Shown: positions 1 to 10,900 of the stretch, piece by piece
Layout: the number at the start of each line of letters is the position of its first letter
How positions within the stretch are numbered: the first letter of the stretch is position 1
Position numbers and translations under genes: made by a program
Notes under the pieces: generated by a model
Told to the model about the DNA's origin: nothing
The model's input: the letters and a program-made list of their open reading frames with translations, nothing else
The model's database searches: none
Origin: Haliotis asinina
Lineage: Eukaryota; Mollusca; Gastropoda; Lepetellida; Haliotidae
NCBI RefSeq assembly: GCF_037392515.1
Contig: NC_090295.1
Span: 14,093,001-14,157,000, forward strand
Length of the DNA stretch: 64,000 nucleotides
Reading direction: 5' to 3'

Positions 1-300
1 CAAATTTGGTGACAGCTTACATTAGGGAATTACGCAGACCTTGACATATCTTCAAGGTCACCACGACACTTTGACCACCTTTTAAGGTCCTATCTCACAG
101 ACTTCAAGTTTGGTTACAGCCTACAGTTTTGTATTATGAAGGCTATGTTGGCTTGATTTGGGTGGCCTCGTCGTTATCCTTTAGGTGACTACAACACATT
201 GACCACTTTTCAAACTTATGTAAAAGCAATATCTCACCCAGTGTCTTCAGTATTGTCACATCCTACATTGGGTGATTTCATCTTGTTTGTGACCATAAAA
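1..300. repeat. Degenerate tandem repeat, about three partial units of 110-125 bp
   Basis: Related blocks recur near 1-30, 105-135 and 245-280 (a 'TTTGG/TTGTCACAGCCTACA' core). A 'GACACTTTGACCACCTTTT' core at about 68-87 is echoed near 190-210. The units are strongly diverged. The repeat starts outside the window, so its full length is unknown. It shows no coding character. Confidence 0.4.
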
Positions 301-368
301 ATATTTTGCTTTTCTTTAGCGGCTGGGGACATTTCCATGTTAATGGCAAACTCGTGTTTTGTTGGGTT

Positions 369-478
369 TTTTTTTTGTTTTTGTTGGGTTTTTTTTTTTT
401 TTTTTTTTTTTGCTTTTTGTTTGCTTTTTTGTTTGTTTGTTTTTGTTTTTTGTTTGTTTGTTTGTTTGTTTTTGTTTT
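369..478. repeat. T-rich tract and (GTTT)n microsatellite
   Basis: A long run of T is followed by repeated GTTT units. Open frames across it translate only to F/C/L-rich low-complexity sequence and are not genes. Confidence 0.9.
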
Positions 479-582
479 GCAGTGGAACGAGTCAGGTTAT
501 TCACTTGATTCCATACACAACCAAACTTAGACTGCTCCTGTTCAAGATCTTATAATAATTCGGACAACCCGTTAACGTGCGG

Positions 583-815
583 GAGCCTGGTCACTGCGTA
601 TCCGCTATGTGCGCAGCACAGCTGTTGAAACCACTTTTCACTCCAGGTTGGGGGAAATTAGTGATCCGTTTTAACTCCGATTTCACGTGATTTTCATCGC
701 GTTAAGTTTTAACTTGATAAGTTGAACTTGCCTTTTTGATACTTTGCTACTGTAAGGTAAATCCGGAAGTATCCGAATCTACTAAGTTGTGTTTTGCGTG
801 GTATATGAGCTTTAA
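583..815 (-). mobile_element. Old, solo end fragment of the Kolobok-like THAP transposon
   Basis: This stretch is a diverged copy, in opposite orientation, of the left end of the element at 29058-30346. Shared blocks in order include 'CAGCACAGCTGTTGAAACCA', 'TTTAGTGAAACG'-like sequence, 'AACTCCGATTTC', 'TTCATCGCGTT' and 'AGTTGTGTTTTGCG'. It then reaches a TTAA at 812-815, where the intact copy has its target-site TTAA. Only one end is present, and the terminal bases have drifted. Confidence 0.65.
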
Positions 816-859
816 AAGCGCTAGTCGTCTCCAACCAGTTTTCTTTGAACTAACTGCCC

Positions 860-1160
860 TACATAGCCACGGACAGTTAAAATCAAACTACAAGTGAGAT
901 TTGAGATTCAGAACATGCGAAGCTCTAGACTTCTCCATTTTAGCTTTGAGATTCGCACTGCTGAATGGGACATAGAACCTTGAATATTGGTGGGCGAAGG
1001 ATAAATCAATGACAGTGTATGAAATAAATATCGAAAGAACTGCTTTTCACTCTTTCAAACGTATTTTCGATCTGCGTCTGGAATCTGTGCGCACATCTGA
1101 TACCTTAGGAAAGATGCTGCTGAGAGACGTATTAGCAAGTTAAATTAGATTTTAGATTCG
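860..1160. other. Intergenic stretch, nothing recognised
   Basis: I see no credible open frame with splice signals and no clear repeat. Confidence 0.4.
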
Positions 1161-1275
1161 TTGGTCGGTTTGTTGTTTAACGCCGCACACATATCCCATC
1201 TATAGGGCGATAATCCACTGATCAACAGCATGAGCATCAATCTGCGCAACTGGGGTACGATAACATGAGTCACCT
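1160..1275 (-). repeat. SINE family B fragment
   Basis: It contains the family-B blocks 'TTTAACGCCGCACACA' and 'GATCAACAGCATGAGCATC', followed by 'CTGCGCAACTGGGG'. In the SINE's own direction this is the 3' half including the shared GCGGCGTAAAAC-type tail. Confidence 0.6.
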
Positions 1276-2238
1276 ATATAACATTAAAAGCATAACGTCA
1301 TGTAAGAGAAAAGAAGACCCTAACATATAATTTACTATTACACACATGTATACTATCAAAAAAAAAGAAAGAAACGCATAGACGAAAAATCTGAAAATGT
1401 ATTTTCAAACATGTATACCTCGTCCACAAGTAGACTTTAGAGCATACAAGGAAGTGGATACTTTTAGATAACGACGACGTCACGACCCCGACGTCGGGTT
1501 TCCTGGCTCTCAGAACAATCTTTTCCAACCTGTTCCCTACTGTTTGACCGGATATCCTCTGAAGCCTAGGCACATAGGTTGCTGTGCCATCCCCCGTGGC
1601 AGTACGATCACGCACGTAGTGCCCGGATGTACCGTTCTTGGGCTACAGTGGTAACTCGAGGTCTGCCTCTACGGGGATGGTCATTTGTACCTGTTTGGTT
1701 GCAACCAGTTGCAAGCCGTGATATCTTATTCAGATTAACATTCAGTTGGTAATCTCCAACATGCATTCTTTCAATGTTGATGTTCCGTGCCGCAGAGTTA
1801 AGATGAGACGTAGTGATGTTTCACCTTGAAACTCCTCCAAAAGATATGCCTTTTTCTGAAAGAAATCTGGATTTTTAACGCCAGACAACGATTGCTCTTT
1901 GCTGCACTATTTCAAATGGTTGTAGTTTTCTTTTTGCGTTGTGTCGATGCCGTTCTAATCCCTGTAAGAAATCTCATCAAAATCAACATTTGCAGGTAAA
2001 ATCGAGTTTTCATTAGTGCAGTTGTGTAAAATCATAATCTCAACACTTCTGTTACCTATTTTGACGATTGTTTGAACGCAATAGGTAATTAATAGTGCAA
2101 ATGAAGAAAAACGCAAATCGCCTATGAGTTTCTTTTTTGGGATATTATATATACGAATTTGAAAAACTTGTGTATGAGTAAAAATTATACTTCTTATGTC
2201 TTTTTTTTTCTTGGAAGACGTTTTGACTAACAGCAGAC
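1276..2238. other. Intergenic stretch, no supported gene
   Basis: A minus-strand open frame of 105 codons (1298-1615) has no start context, splice sites or recognisable domain, and I treat it as chance. The region includes the palindromic run 'ACCCCGACGTCGGGTT' near 1485-1500. No further repeat was recognised. Confidence 0.4.
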
Positions 2239-2450
2239 CATGTTCAGAACCGTCCTCGATATCCCCAGGATATACGTTCCAATAAATCTCCACTATACCC
2301 TGCGGATGTATCTTCCGCTCAGCCAGATAATTTTATTACCTCCCTTGACTGGCTTCTTATCCAATCAGGTGTCAACGCTGGGAAGTTGAGCGTACCAATC
2401 ACAACTCATTGGGAACGTATACCCTGGAGATATCAAGGATGATTCAGATC
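2239..2450. repeat. Foldback inverted repeat, about 42-bp arms
   Basis: Arm 2239-2282 is the imperfect reverse complement of arm 2409-2450. The shared core is 'GGAACGTATA.CCTGG.GATATC'. About 125 bp separates the arms, so this may be a small decayed MITE. No target-site duplication was confirmed. Confidence 0.6.
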
Positions 2451-2679
2451 GCACGCGCTTCATTAAACTGACGGATATAACTAATGTTTGGTCCCGATCT
2501 GTCGCTGAGTATATAGTAGAAATGCGTATAAAAACCTAGTTACTACGAATTAGTTTTCTCATGTGTTCGTTATTACCTTTGTCTTCAATATCATTTACTT
2601 ATCTGAAGCAGATCTATTTGGTTCTATGTTTGTCTCAAACAGTGCAAATGTCATTGCTTTTATCTCATGTGATTCTTCC

Positions 2680-2832
2680 GGGGGCAGTGGGATAACCAAA
2701 GCGTTTGCTCGTCACACTCAAGCCCGAGTTCGATTCCCAACATGGGTACAATATGTGAAGTCCACTTCTGGTGTCCCGTGGTGTTGCTTGCATGGTATTA
2801 CAGGCGGCGAAAAACTGAACTCTCTCACCCAG
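2680..2832 (+). repeat. tRNA-derived SINE, family A
   Basis: The head 'GCAGTGGGATAACCAAAGCG' carries an A-box-like motif. 'GAGTTCGATTCCC' matches the RNA polymerase III B box. The body 'CATGGGTACAATATGTGAAG' and the 3' CTCTCTCACCC tail follow. It is essentially full length with moderate divergence. Confidence 0.75.
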
Positions 2833-3537
2833 ATCATACGACATGCACCCGTCAACTCCTGGTTTATCCGGAATCGTAATGGCGTTGATGGATATTGTAT
2901 AATTACTCATCTTTGGGTAATTATCATCACAGTAAGTATCGCACTTTCCTGTGGACGTGTTTCAATTGCCTGCTCTGTCATCCAGAAGCACCCACTCAAC
3001 TCCAACTTTGAAAACGATCCCACCGTATCAGATTGTACGCATGCCCTCGTATGTGACCTAACTGTCATTGTACTTCCGGCGTCATCACAGTATCTCAATA
3101 GAGTGGGTTAATCAAGTAGACCTGTGTCGCGTCTACAGGTAGTCCCTGTATGCGACAGATGGTTTGTCAAAATAGTTTCATTTTTTAAATTTTTGAGGGG
3201 CACAGTCTGGTTTTGTGGAGGTGTGAACGCCGGTATCCTACAATGCTTTCGAAATGTGACTGTGAAATGTGATCACCTGCCCCTTTTAACTGTTATGGTA
3301 AATATTTACGGCGTGTGTACCTTAGAGACGTCGTGTTATCTCGTAGCTCAGACTGTGCTAGTGTTAAGTTTATGTACGTGATTGAGTGCGCTATGTATAA
3401 AGGTGGGGCATTGTCTTTGCTCGTGGTGTCTGTATTTTGTTAATTTATTCTTGATGTAAGAAACTGAAATTTCGACCTGAGTGTAACAATAATTATCTGA
3501 AACAAATATTCAGTTTTGAAAGGGCGATTATGTGTGC

Positions 3538-4022
3538 ATTGTAAACCAAAAGTTACTGAGTTCTGTAATCTGATTGGTTGAAAAACATGATTAAATGGTA
3601 TTATATTCCCGGAAACTGAAAGACTATTCACCGCGTATTGACACGTAAACAAGTGTTTTGTTGTGTCATCAACAGTGGCGACGTCATTCAAATCATATTG
3701 TGACGTAAAGTTAGAATGACGTCACAAATGAGCAACTCCAGACGCTACCATGGGAACCAGCTGAAACGGCCAGCTGATGACACTTCACTGCTGTATCCGT
3801 ATTCGATGTAAACGAGTGCAGACAGTAAAACCCCTTTGGTTTACTTTTGTGTTTACAATGTCGATAAACATCATGTGTTGGCCAATTTCCGGGTGTTATT
3901 GAGTATTTGAAGCACGGGAATATTTCATTTGAAACCTCCGGGTGATGCCGTCGGTTCCAAATGCATTCCCGTGCTTCAAATACTCAATAACACCCGGAAA
4001 TTGGCCAACACATGATGTTTAT
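3538..4022. mobile_element. Composite MITE copy 1: CRE-rich 320-bp body plus 159-bp hairpin
   Basis: The body 3538-3859 starts ATTGTAAACCAAAAGTTA and ends in the near reverse complement (..TTTTGTGTTTACAAT), so it has short terminal inverted repeats. It carries two TGACGTCA-type CREs, one TGACGTAA site and an inverted CCAAT ('TGATTGGTTG'). A hairpin follows at 3864-4022, with about 58-bp arms ('ATAAACATCATGTGTTGGCC' to its complement) and a roughly 43-nt loop. Two more copies lie at 15446 and 25633. The shared minus-strand open frame of about 50 codons follows from repeat identity and is not evidence of a gene. Confidence 0.8.
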
Positions 4023-5090
4023 CTCCTAATTACATGTACTAGCAAATTTTGAGCCTTCTTTCAAATGATGTATTTGAAACAACTATTCATTCTTGAAAGG
4101 CAGGTTATGTAGGCATTACATTTATTAGCAAGGTTTGAGCCCTGTTTTAAGTGTTCTGATTTCACCTTAGACTAACACTTAGTCCCCAAAAATATATAAT
4201 TATGATAGTAACATACAAATCCATTAAAACTGAAAAATGATTAGATTCTTGACCTGGGAAAATCTAGACCTGCTTCATTGAGGACGTAAGCATTGGACAT
4301 GACATGAGGGGAAAATAATGTGGCTCAGGGTCTGTGAGACAGACTAATTTCAGCTCGGTATTCGGACTGTTATGCCATTCGACTAAACGGACTCTAAAGC
4401 ATGTGCTTCTTTAATCAAACACGAATTTACATTATTAGTTTAATGACCTGGATAATATAACAGTCAGGTAACTGATAAACAAGTTATGTCGGATGAACTC
4501 TCTGACGTTGAATGTGACGTTGGCAGGTTTATCTTATAGAGGACCTACTTGTGTAGTAAGAGGCATCGATTACAACGATTAAAAACACTTCAACATGACC
4601 ATCGTTGCCTGTGAATACACATACATAGTCATTGGCATATACAGTGAAACTCCGTTAGCCCAGACAATTGACATTACGAAAACCCTGTAAATCCGGAAAC
4701 CTGTAAATCCGGACTATTGCTGCTTTGAATGAGGTATAGTGAGGGAACATCACCATAAGTCATATAACGCTATTGTTTATACACGGATTTACAACATCTT
4801 ACATTAAACTTTGTTGAGATAGAGTACGCTTATGAAAACCTGGTAGATTAATCTAACCGTTCTGATTTTGTTTTGATTGGCATTCTTTTGCTTTGTTTGT
4901 TTGGGGTTTTTTTTTTCGTTTTTCCATTTCAGTTCTCAGATACAGTACATATGGCATATAAGGCAATATATATCACATCCTTCAGCTATATAGGTACATA
5001 GGATATCTCGACAGTTCCAGTATAGACGGTGTGTGATTACAGAGAGCTTAGCTAAAGTGAATGCATTGGGGAGAGATTGGAAATAGCCAC
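4023..5090. other. Intergenic stretch with possible solo pogo/Tc1-type terminal repeat
   Basis: Near 4645-4715, 'TACAGTGAAACTCCGTTAG' and two 'CCTGTAAATCCGGA' repeats resemble the termini of pogo-like DNA transposons. No partner end was found. Nothing else was recognised. Confidence 0.3.
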
Positions 5091-5094
5091 TGAT

Positions 5095-5575
5095 AGTATA
5101 AGAGCGCTTCAGCGCTCAGCGTAGAACATCAGATAAATATTTCCACTCCCTTATATAGAGATCTAAATTATAGCTTTTCCTGGCTATATACTTTTCGGTT
5201 GTACATCTTTTAGTAGTCTAAGAAAAGAGAGTGTATGTTCTTTAATATCTGAAACATAAATGAATCTTTTGGCTAGAAGTATAATATGATTTAGTATTTT
5301 ATTGTTTGAATATATTCCAAACATGATAGTAAAATTTTGTAAAAGAGACATTACACCGAAGGTGGGTATTTAAAAATTGTTCCACATTTTGACAAAAGTT
5401 TTTAACTAAATAACAGTAAGAGAATATACATGGCTTCTGGGGTAATTCTACAGAGATTAAACGTATCGGTATCTAGCTTCATGCTCAATAGCTCCTTCTT
5501 TGTATACATTACTCTAAATAAATCTGTATTGGAAATCTAACAGCTTACAGTCAATTGTATGTTTCCTGTAGTATC
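5095..5575 (-). mobile_element. LINE remnant, C-terminal reverse-transcriptase region
   Basis: The minus strand translates in pieces to the region that follows the reverse transcriptase core in many animal non-LTR retrotransposons. 'ILLAKRFIYVSDIKEH' followed by 'SFLRLLKDV' matches the usual 'aKr.Iy......p.f..fl..l' pattern. An upstream piece reads like the 'TKKELLSMKLD' segment. Several stops and frame changes interrupt it, so it is an inactive 3' fragment. The clade (L2- or CR1-like) is not certain. Confidence 0.65.
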
Positions 5576-5579
5576 TTAA

Positions 5580-8370
5580 GTTTGTTTGTTTTTCGGGGTT
5601 TTTTTATCGGGAAGAGTTGAGTTCCCCGTCGACTTGCCATTTGTATTAGTCGAAATGCGAATAACGAACGATATGTGTTCGTTTAAAAAAAGGGTTTAAT
5701 AATAACATGTACATTTGTAAGTCTGCACCATGGAGAAGCACCCTCAATGTTATACAATCTTGAAACTTTCAGAAGACAAGTTGCCAAACACGGTCATCCA
5801 AGTTGCAGTCCAAGGACCCAACGCTGCTTAACTTCCGGATACATATGATGAAACGGGCATTCCGTTTTCTCATAAATTTAGGATATATTTGAAAGTACTT
5901 GTAACTCGGATAACTCGGTGCATTGCTGATTCGACTAAACCACGATGTGTTTACGTTTTGAGTTTAAAAAAAACTTATATTCTGAAGAAAAGACCGTGAC
6001 GGGTAATTTCCTGTGAGTGGAGGGATGGTAATGTATTGATTCAAAGTGTAATTCAGACCCTTTAATTCCCTCACTGCCAGACATTTTCATTTTATGATCA
6101 GTATTAATCTTGACAGCTGGGTGCAACTGGCATTGTGAATCAATTTAAGTGTTTACCTGTATACGGACTTTATGATGGAGATTCATGTCAAATGTGGTGT
6201 GATTAAACCAGAACTGAAACACGCCTATTTTGGTGTGGAAACGTGTGGAGAAAGGCATAGAAACCAGTCCTTTGTCTGAGTAATTGTAACCAAAGGCTGG
6301 CTTCTGTATTTCCTCTGTTGACAAACAATGCGCGACATACGTTACTCATCTTGCGTTGGATCACGTCGTGGCGACAGATACCTCATTAACTGTAATCAGT
6401 CGTCAGGACATTCTTCTCATTTTACCACGGAGGGTCACGACGATCGTGCACCCGATGTATTGTTGTCAGATTAAACTCTACCCCGACCTTATTCCCCCAC
6501 ACAGTTGACTCTCTCCCCTCTTTGACACCCATTGCTCTCTCTATTCCCCTACTCCGTGCTCTCTTCTCATTACTCTCTCCTGTCTCTCTCTCCCTTGACC
6601 TCCCGACTATTTTTCCTCTGTCTTCCTTCTTTCTATCCCCTGTCTCCTTCCGCTGTCTCCTTTGTAGCTCTCTCTATACTTTCTCTCTCCTCCGGGCTTA
6701 TATTTTCTTAATTTGATGATACACCTTTCTTATACTTCAGGCAGCACTGGCAATAAACATAAATACTGTCCTAAAATTATTCGCCATGAATTCTGTAATT
6801 GAAAACTACGTACATATGTTTAAAGTGCGATATAACTGCATGCACTTTCAGAATGGATTAAACTTTGTACTTAAATCATGATGACCGTCTTCACAGATAG
6901 ACAGAAGGTATATTTACGCCATGGGCCCAAACCAGCGTTTACAAAATTCATGATTGCACAGTCGTGGGTGTTGTTGGATGTACATAGTTTCATATACAAT
7001 ATTTTGACACACCAATGAGGGATGGTAACCCAAGAGTTAACAATCACAACATGCCCATTAAGTATTTATACTAATCAGTAGCTGGACATTATAATTATTG
7101 GTTTGTAACACGTTCACAAACGTGATCATACATGGTCTGGCAGTGACATGATTTGGTAGATAATGATGCCATACACTTAAATATTTTGGACCAATGAGCA
7201 CGATATGGGATTCACCTTCAAGGTCGTTCACACAAAGGGACACAGACGTTCATGTAATGGTGTGTAGTCCATTTGCCCCTTTCAATCATCAGTGTATGTG
7301 ACGTCAGTCCGTTCGTGTAAGAGCAGACGTACATTTCCTTACATCAATATCTACTCGATACTTTTCAAAATGTAAACGATCTTTGACTTGCAAATATGAT
7401 CTAGAAGGGTGATAATGAAAAGATGAGGAGGTGTGCCTTGCGAGTAGAAAGGGGAGAACAGCGTCCCAGCTATACACTCGGAACGTCCATCCTAAAGAAA
7501 ACAGGTTACCATCAACACTTCTCCAATTTCATAGGCTTGGGTCTTATCACCGATAAACAAGGGAGGTCATATTGCTGCGATGTCAACCATATGTTGCGCT
7601 TTAAAACGTGAAATGCGCAATCGCATGGCATACGCTTGACAGCGTCAAACCGATTGCCCTTCTGTTCACATCCCACTGATTTAGAACAAATCACGCACCC
7701 GATGCAGATGTAAAAGAGCACACAGTTTGTTTACGATGCATGTGCAGACGGGTCTTTCTTTGATTTTTACACAATTATGGAATCGTGTCTTTGTAATAGT
7801 TTTGTCGTCCACTCCTTTCAAGGTCTGGTTGCAGTCTTATATTATTCAATGCCATGGCGCATGTGCATTGACTTGAGTCTATGGAAATATGGTGCGTATA
7901 AGTATTCTGTTTCAGGATAGAACAGACGACAACCAATAGCATGCCTGTTTACGTGATGAAAGACACAGTACCTGTTGAAGAAAAAACGAAGGCCAGACGT
8001 GATTTCACTGTAGTCTTGCGATATCGTTTGAACACAACTGTGGACCAGATACGATCTTCATACATAACATGTGGCTTAGCCGACATAACATAACGCTATC
8101 GCGGAACGACCTCTGCTCGGGTCGATTCCCAGGGTTTGAAGTATGATCCTTGAGTTTTGACAGGTCCGTGACTGGACAAACATACCTGGTTTATTGGACG
8201 GAGAGCGGAGGGTGTTACCTATGTAAATTGCCCTATCGAGGGAAGTCGGGTGCGTACTGGCTCTCGAGTTTGAACCTATGACGTCACATGAGTCATAATT
8301 CCGGAAAATAGAAATCACTGATATTGTCTTTCGTGATGCACTTCTGTAATCAGATACGATCTGGGCGTGG
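5580..8370. other. Intergenic stretch upstream of the LPMO gene
   Basis: Only short open frames without support are present (for example 5935-6126 -, 7423-7611 +). A pyrimidine-rich CTCT/TCCC tract lies at about 6505-6690. No transposon ends were recognised. Confidence 0.4.
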
Positions 8371-8380
8371 CGGTTCGGAG

Positions 8381-8389
8381 TATATATGG
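8381..8389 (+). promoter_or_regulatory. TATA box of the LPMO gene
   Basis: TATATATGG lies about 145 bp before the start codon at 8532. That leaves room for a 5' UTR of roughly 115 nt if transcription starts about 30 bp downstream. The match to the TATA consensus is good, but the start site itself is inferred. Confidence 0.6.
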
Positions 8390-8531
8390 ACCCCATTTCC
8401 AGTCCTGTCCACCATAACTCAACGGACTCCGAAGAGAACGATCCAGTTTATCAGGGTAACATCACCCGAATTTCAAAACACACTGCCGTTTGCCCCGACG
8501 ACATTTTCATTGCCTCAAACGACATCTCAAA

Positions 8532-10747
8532 ATGCTTCCCACCGTCATCGCTCTGATCTTCTGCATTTGTCTGATGGCTCTTCCCGGTGTTCAAGGACAC
8601 GGGCGTTTGGTAGAACCCCCTTCTCGCTCAAGTATGTGGCGGTTCGGCTTTGACAACCCCCGCAACTACAACGACAACGAACTCTACTGCGGAGGATTTC
8701 AGGTGAGCTGAATGCAACTGTTTTGTAGCGATTAAGTTTCCAGGGGTTTTAATTATGTAGTTCTTCTTGTCAAATTGCAGTGTTAAGTTGAATGCACTTA
8801 TCAGGATCCTTTGATAGCGAAGTCCAATATCAGACTCATCCTAAATCTATAATTATTAGTTTGTCAACAACAAAACAGTAAACCACCTCAGTCTTGATTG
8901 CCTGTAAGTGAGTGAGTGAGTACGATTTTACGCCGTTTCATCAATAATCCAGCAATATCATGGCAGGGGAACACCAGGGCGGGGCTTCGCATATTGTAGC
9001 CATGTGAGGATCGAACCCAGGTAATCGGCATGAAGCTTTTACCACTTGGCTACCGCACCGCCCACTGACAGGCTGCACTGTAACTGAACCTTGCAATTTT
9101 ACATTGGTTTTCATGAAAATATGTGTGTGTGTCGTGTTTTCTCCTGATCACATAAAATGTAAAAGTAATGTAAAAGTTCTTCGGGTTCCAGACACAGTGG
9201 CATGTACACGGCGGGAAGTGCGGTGTTTGTGGTGACCCCTGGAACGGAACCCGAGAAAACGAAGCTGGTGGAAAATATGCCAATGGTATTATTGTCCGGA
9301 AGTACATAAACGGGGAGACAATCACTATCAACGTTGATCTTACAGCCAATCACTTGGGTAGGTGTAATATGGACTTCAAGTCTGAAAACTCTTCAAGAAA
9401 AACTGTATTTGTAATAAGATAATAAAAAACCATAATAAATCCATAATAAAAAACAGAGTTAATAATAACCCCTCTGATTGTTCCTTAAAGTCAAGTTTGA
9501 CATTTACACGTGGCAAATCTTCACCAAGTCAAAGATTCTTAATCAAAACTGGCATATAGTTTTCTCGTATTTTTCATTTCATTCCAGTTATAAAAACATG
9601 GGTTTTTTTTCATTTTGTCAGGTTACTTCCAATTCCGCTTGTGCCCTCACAATAACCCACTGACTCCAGTTAAACAGGAATGTTTAGACAGATATCTTCT
9701 CAGGCAAGCAGACGGAAGTGACCGCTTCAATGTCACCACTTCACGTCGGGGAATATACACCATGGCGGTCGTACTTCCAGAGCATGTCACATGCTCCCAA
9801 TGTGTCCTTCAGTGGAAATACAATACAGGTACTAATATGCATCATCGTAAACACGTGAAGATCCGGGTTAGAACTGATTTTCCTTCACTCACTCTTGTTA
9901 TTGGCAACTAACATAATCCATGATCAGGCTCGCCGACTTGGTTCAAACGTTATAGTATCCCATTTGTGTTTAGATCGATGTCGTGCTGTTGATCGCAGGA
10001 TTCTCTGTCTTGATAGATTGCCGCCATACGGCGAGAATGTTGCTGAGTGCGGCGTAAAACTAAACTGAACTTATATTGAACATACATGTCTGCAGTATTT
10101 CTGTAAATAGGAACATGTATGTTTCGGCGAGTGTTTTAGCTAGTATTTGTCAATATTGTCCATCTTTTAGATGTATACTTTCATTTGTTCGACATTTTGT
10201 CACATGTGCCTTTTGCATATTTCGGGGTGGGGAAAGTGAAAATGCCGTGATGAAAGTCGGTTCATCGCCTTATTTGATTGCAGGTAACTCTTGGGGATGT
10301 GAGGGCTCAACTTGTTGCGTTGGTTGCGGACCCCAGGAACAGTTCTACGGCTGCGCAGATGTCGCAGTCTCAACAGACGACAACGACCAGACGACATCGC
10401 CATCCTCTACAAGCAAGACTTCTCCAATTCAGGAGACTACGAAACCAGTCGTCGAGCAGACGACATCTGAATCCCCAGATACCACAAAACCTTCAACCGA
10501 CACCTCAACGACTTCTACCTCAGCGACAACAGTCACATCTACCCCCGCATCAGCTGCGACGTCTGCCACTAGCGTTACCGACAGCACAACGGACAACAGC
10601 GATGGTACTAGGGACGACTGTAAAGCAGTGGGTGTTTGGGAAGGAAACCCAAGAATCGATGTCTGGTGTATAGGCAACTGTGCACGTGGCTACTGTCCAA
10701 ATGATTATTGCTCAGCAGCCTGTCGCCAGCTGAAGGAAGCCAGCTGA
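8532..10747 (+). CDS. Secreted AA15-type lytic polysaccharide monooxygenase with C-terminal Cys-rich module
   Basis: A copper enzyme that oxidatively cleaves chitin or cellulose, predicted to be secreted. The four exons are 8532-8702, 9192-9357, 9622-9828 and 10284-10747. All have GT/AG borders and the phases join, giving 335 codons plus stop. Residues 1-22 are a signal peptide, and cleavage exposes His23 as the N-terminal brace histidine (HGRLVEPPSRSSMW). His111 (TANHLGYFQF) is the second brace histidine. Tyr203 (EQFYGCADV) is the likely axial residue. Cysteines at 67, 70, 120, 133, 170, 173, 187, 192, 193, 196 and 205 fit the AA15 disulfide-rich fold. A Ser/Thr-rich linker (about 211-290) leads to a six-cysteine module (Cys294-Cys328), probably substrate binding. 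All key residues are present and no break is seen. An upstream in-frame TTG at 8490 is not needed. Substrate preference cannot be read from the sequence. Confidence 0.92.
8900..9066 (-). repeat. tRNA-derived SINE, family A, in LPMO intron 1
   Basis: The plus strand shows (GTGA)n and 'TTTTACGCCG' first and ends in 'GGCTACCGCACCGCCC', so the SINE reads on the minus strand. Its B box 'GGGTTCGATCCTC' is intact. It is near full length and lies wholly within intron 1, so it does not disturb the coding sequence. Confidence 0.85.
9920..10072 (+). repeat. SINE family B, 3' half, in LPMO intron 3
   Basis: It contains 'CAGGCTCGCCGACTTGGTT', 'TGTTGATCGCAGGATT' and the tail 'GAATGTTGCTGAGTGCGGCG' followed by TAAAAC. 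It is intronic. Confidence 0.75.
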
Positions 10748-10768
10748 AGAGAAAGTGTTATCATGAAC

Positions 10769-10900
10769 AATAAATCGGAAAGTTTGTTAGAACGGTATGC
10801 TCAGTCAGTTTTCGTTTTGCATGTAGTCTTTTTGTTCATGCACCTTTGAGATATTTTATTTTATATCTTTATACATATATTTATGTTTACACTCAATAAA
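10769..10900 (+). terminator. Poly(A) signals of the LPMO gene
   Basis: AATAAA occurs at 10769-10774, 22 bp after the stop, and again at 10895-10900. The second is followed by a GT-rich stretch (CACTGGTGAGTTTGTT) typical of a downstream element, so it is probably the main site. Confidence 0.6.

Noticed and set aside
306-555. Open frames of 74 and 118 codons rich in F, C and L
   Set aside because: They are translations of the poly-T and (GTTT)n tract.
10278-10677. Alternate-frame and antisense open frames across LPMO exon 4
   Set aside because: Low-complexity shadows of the Ser/Thr-rich linker.
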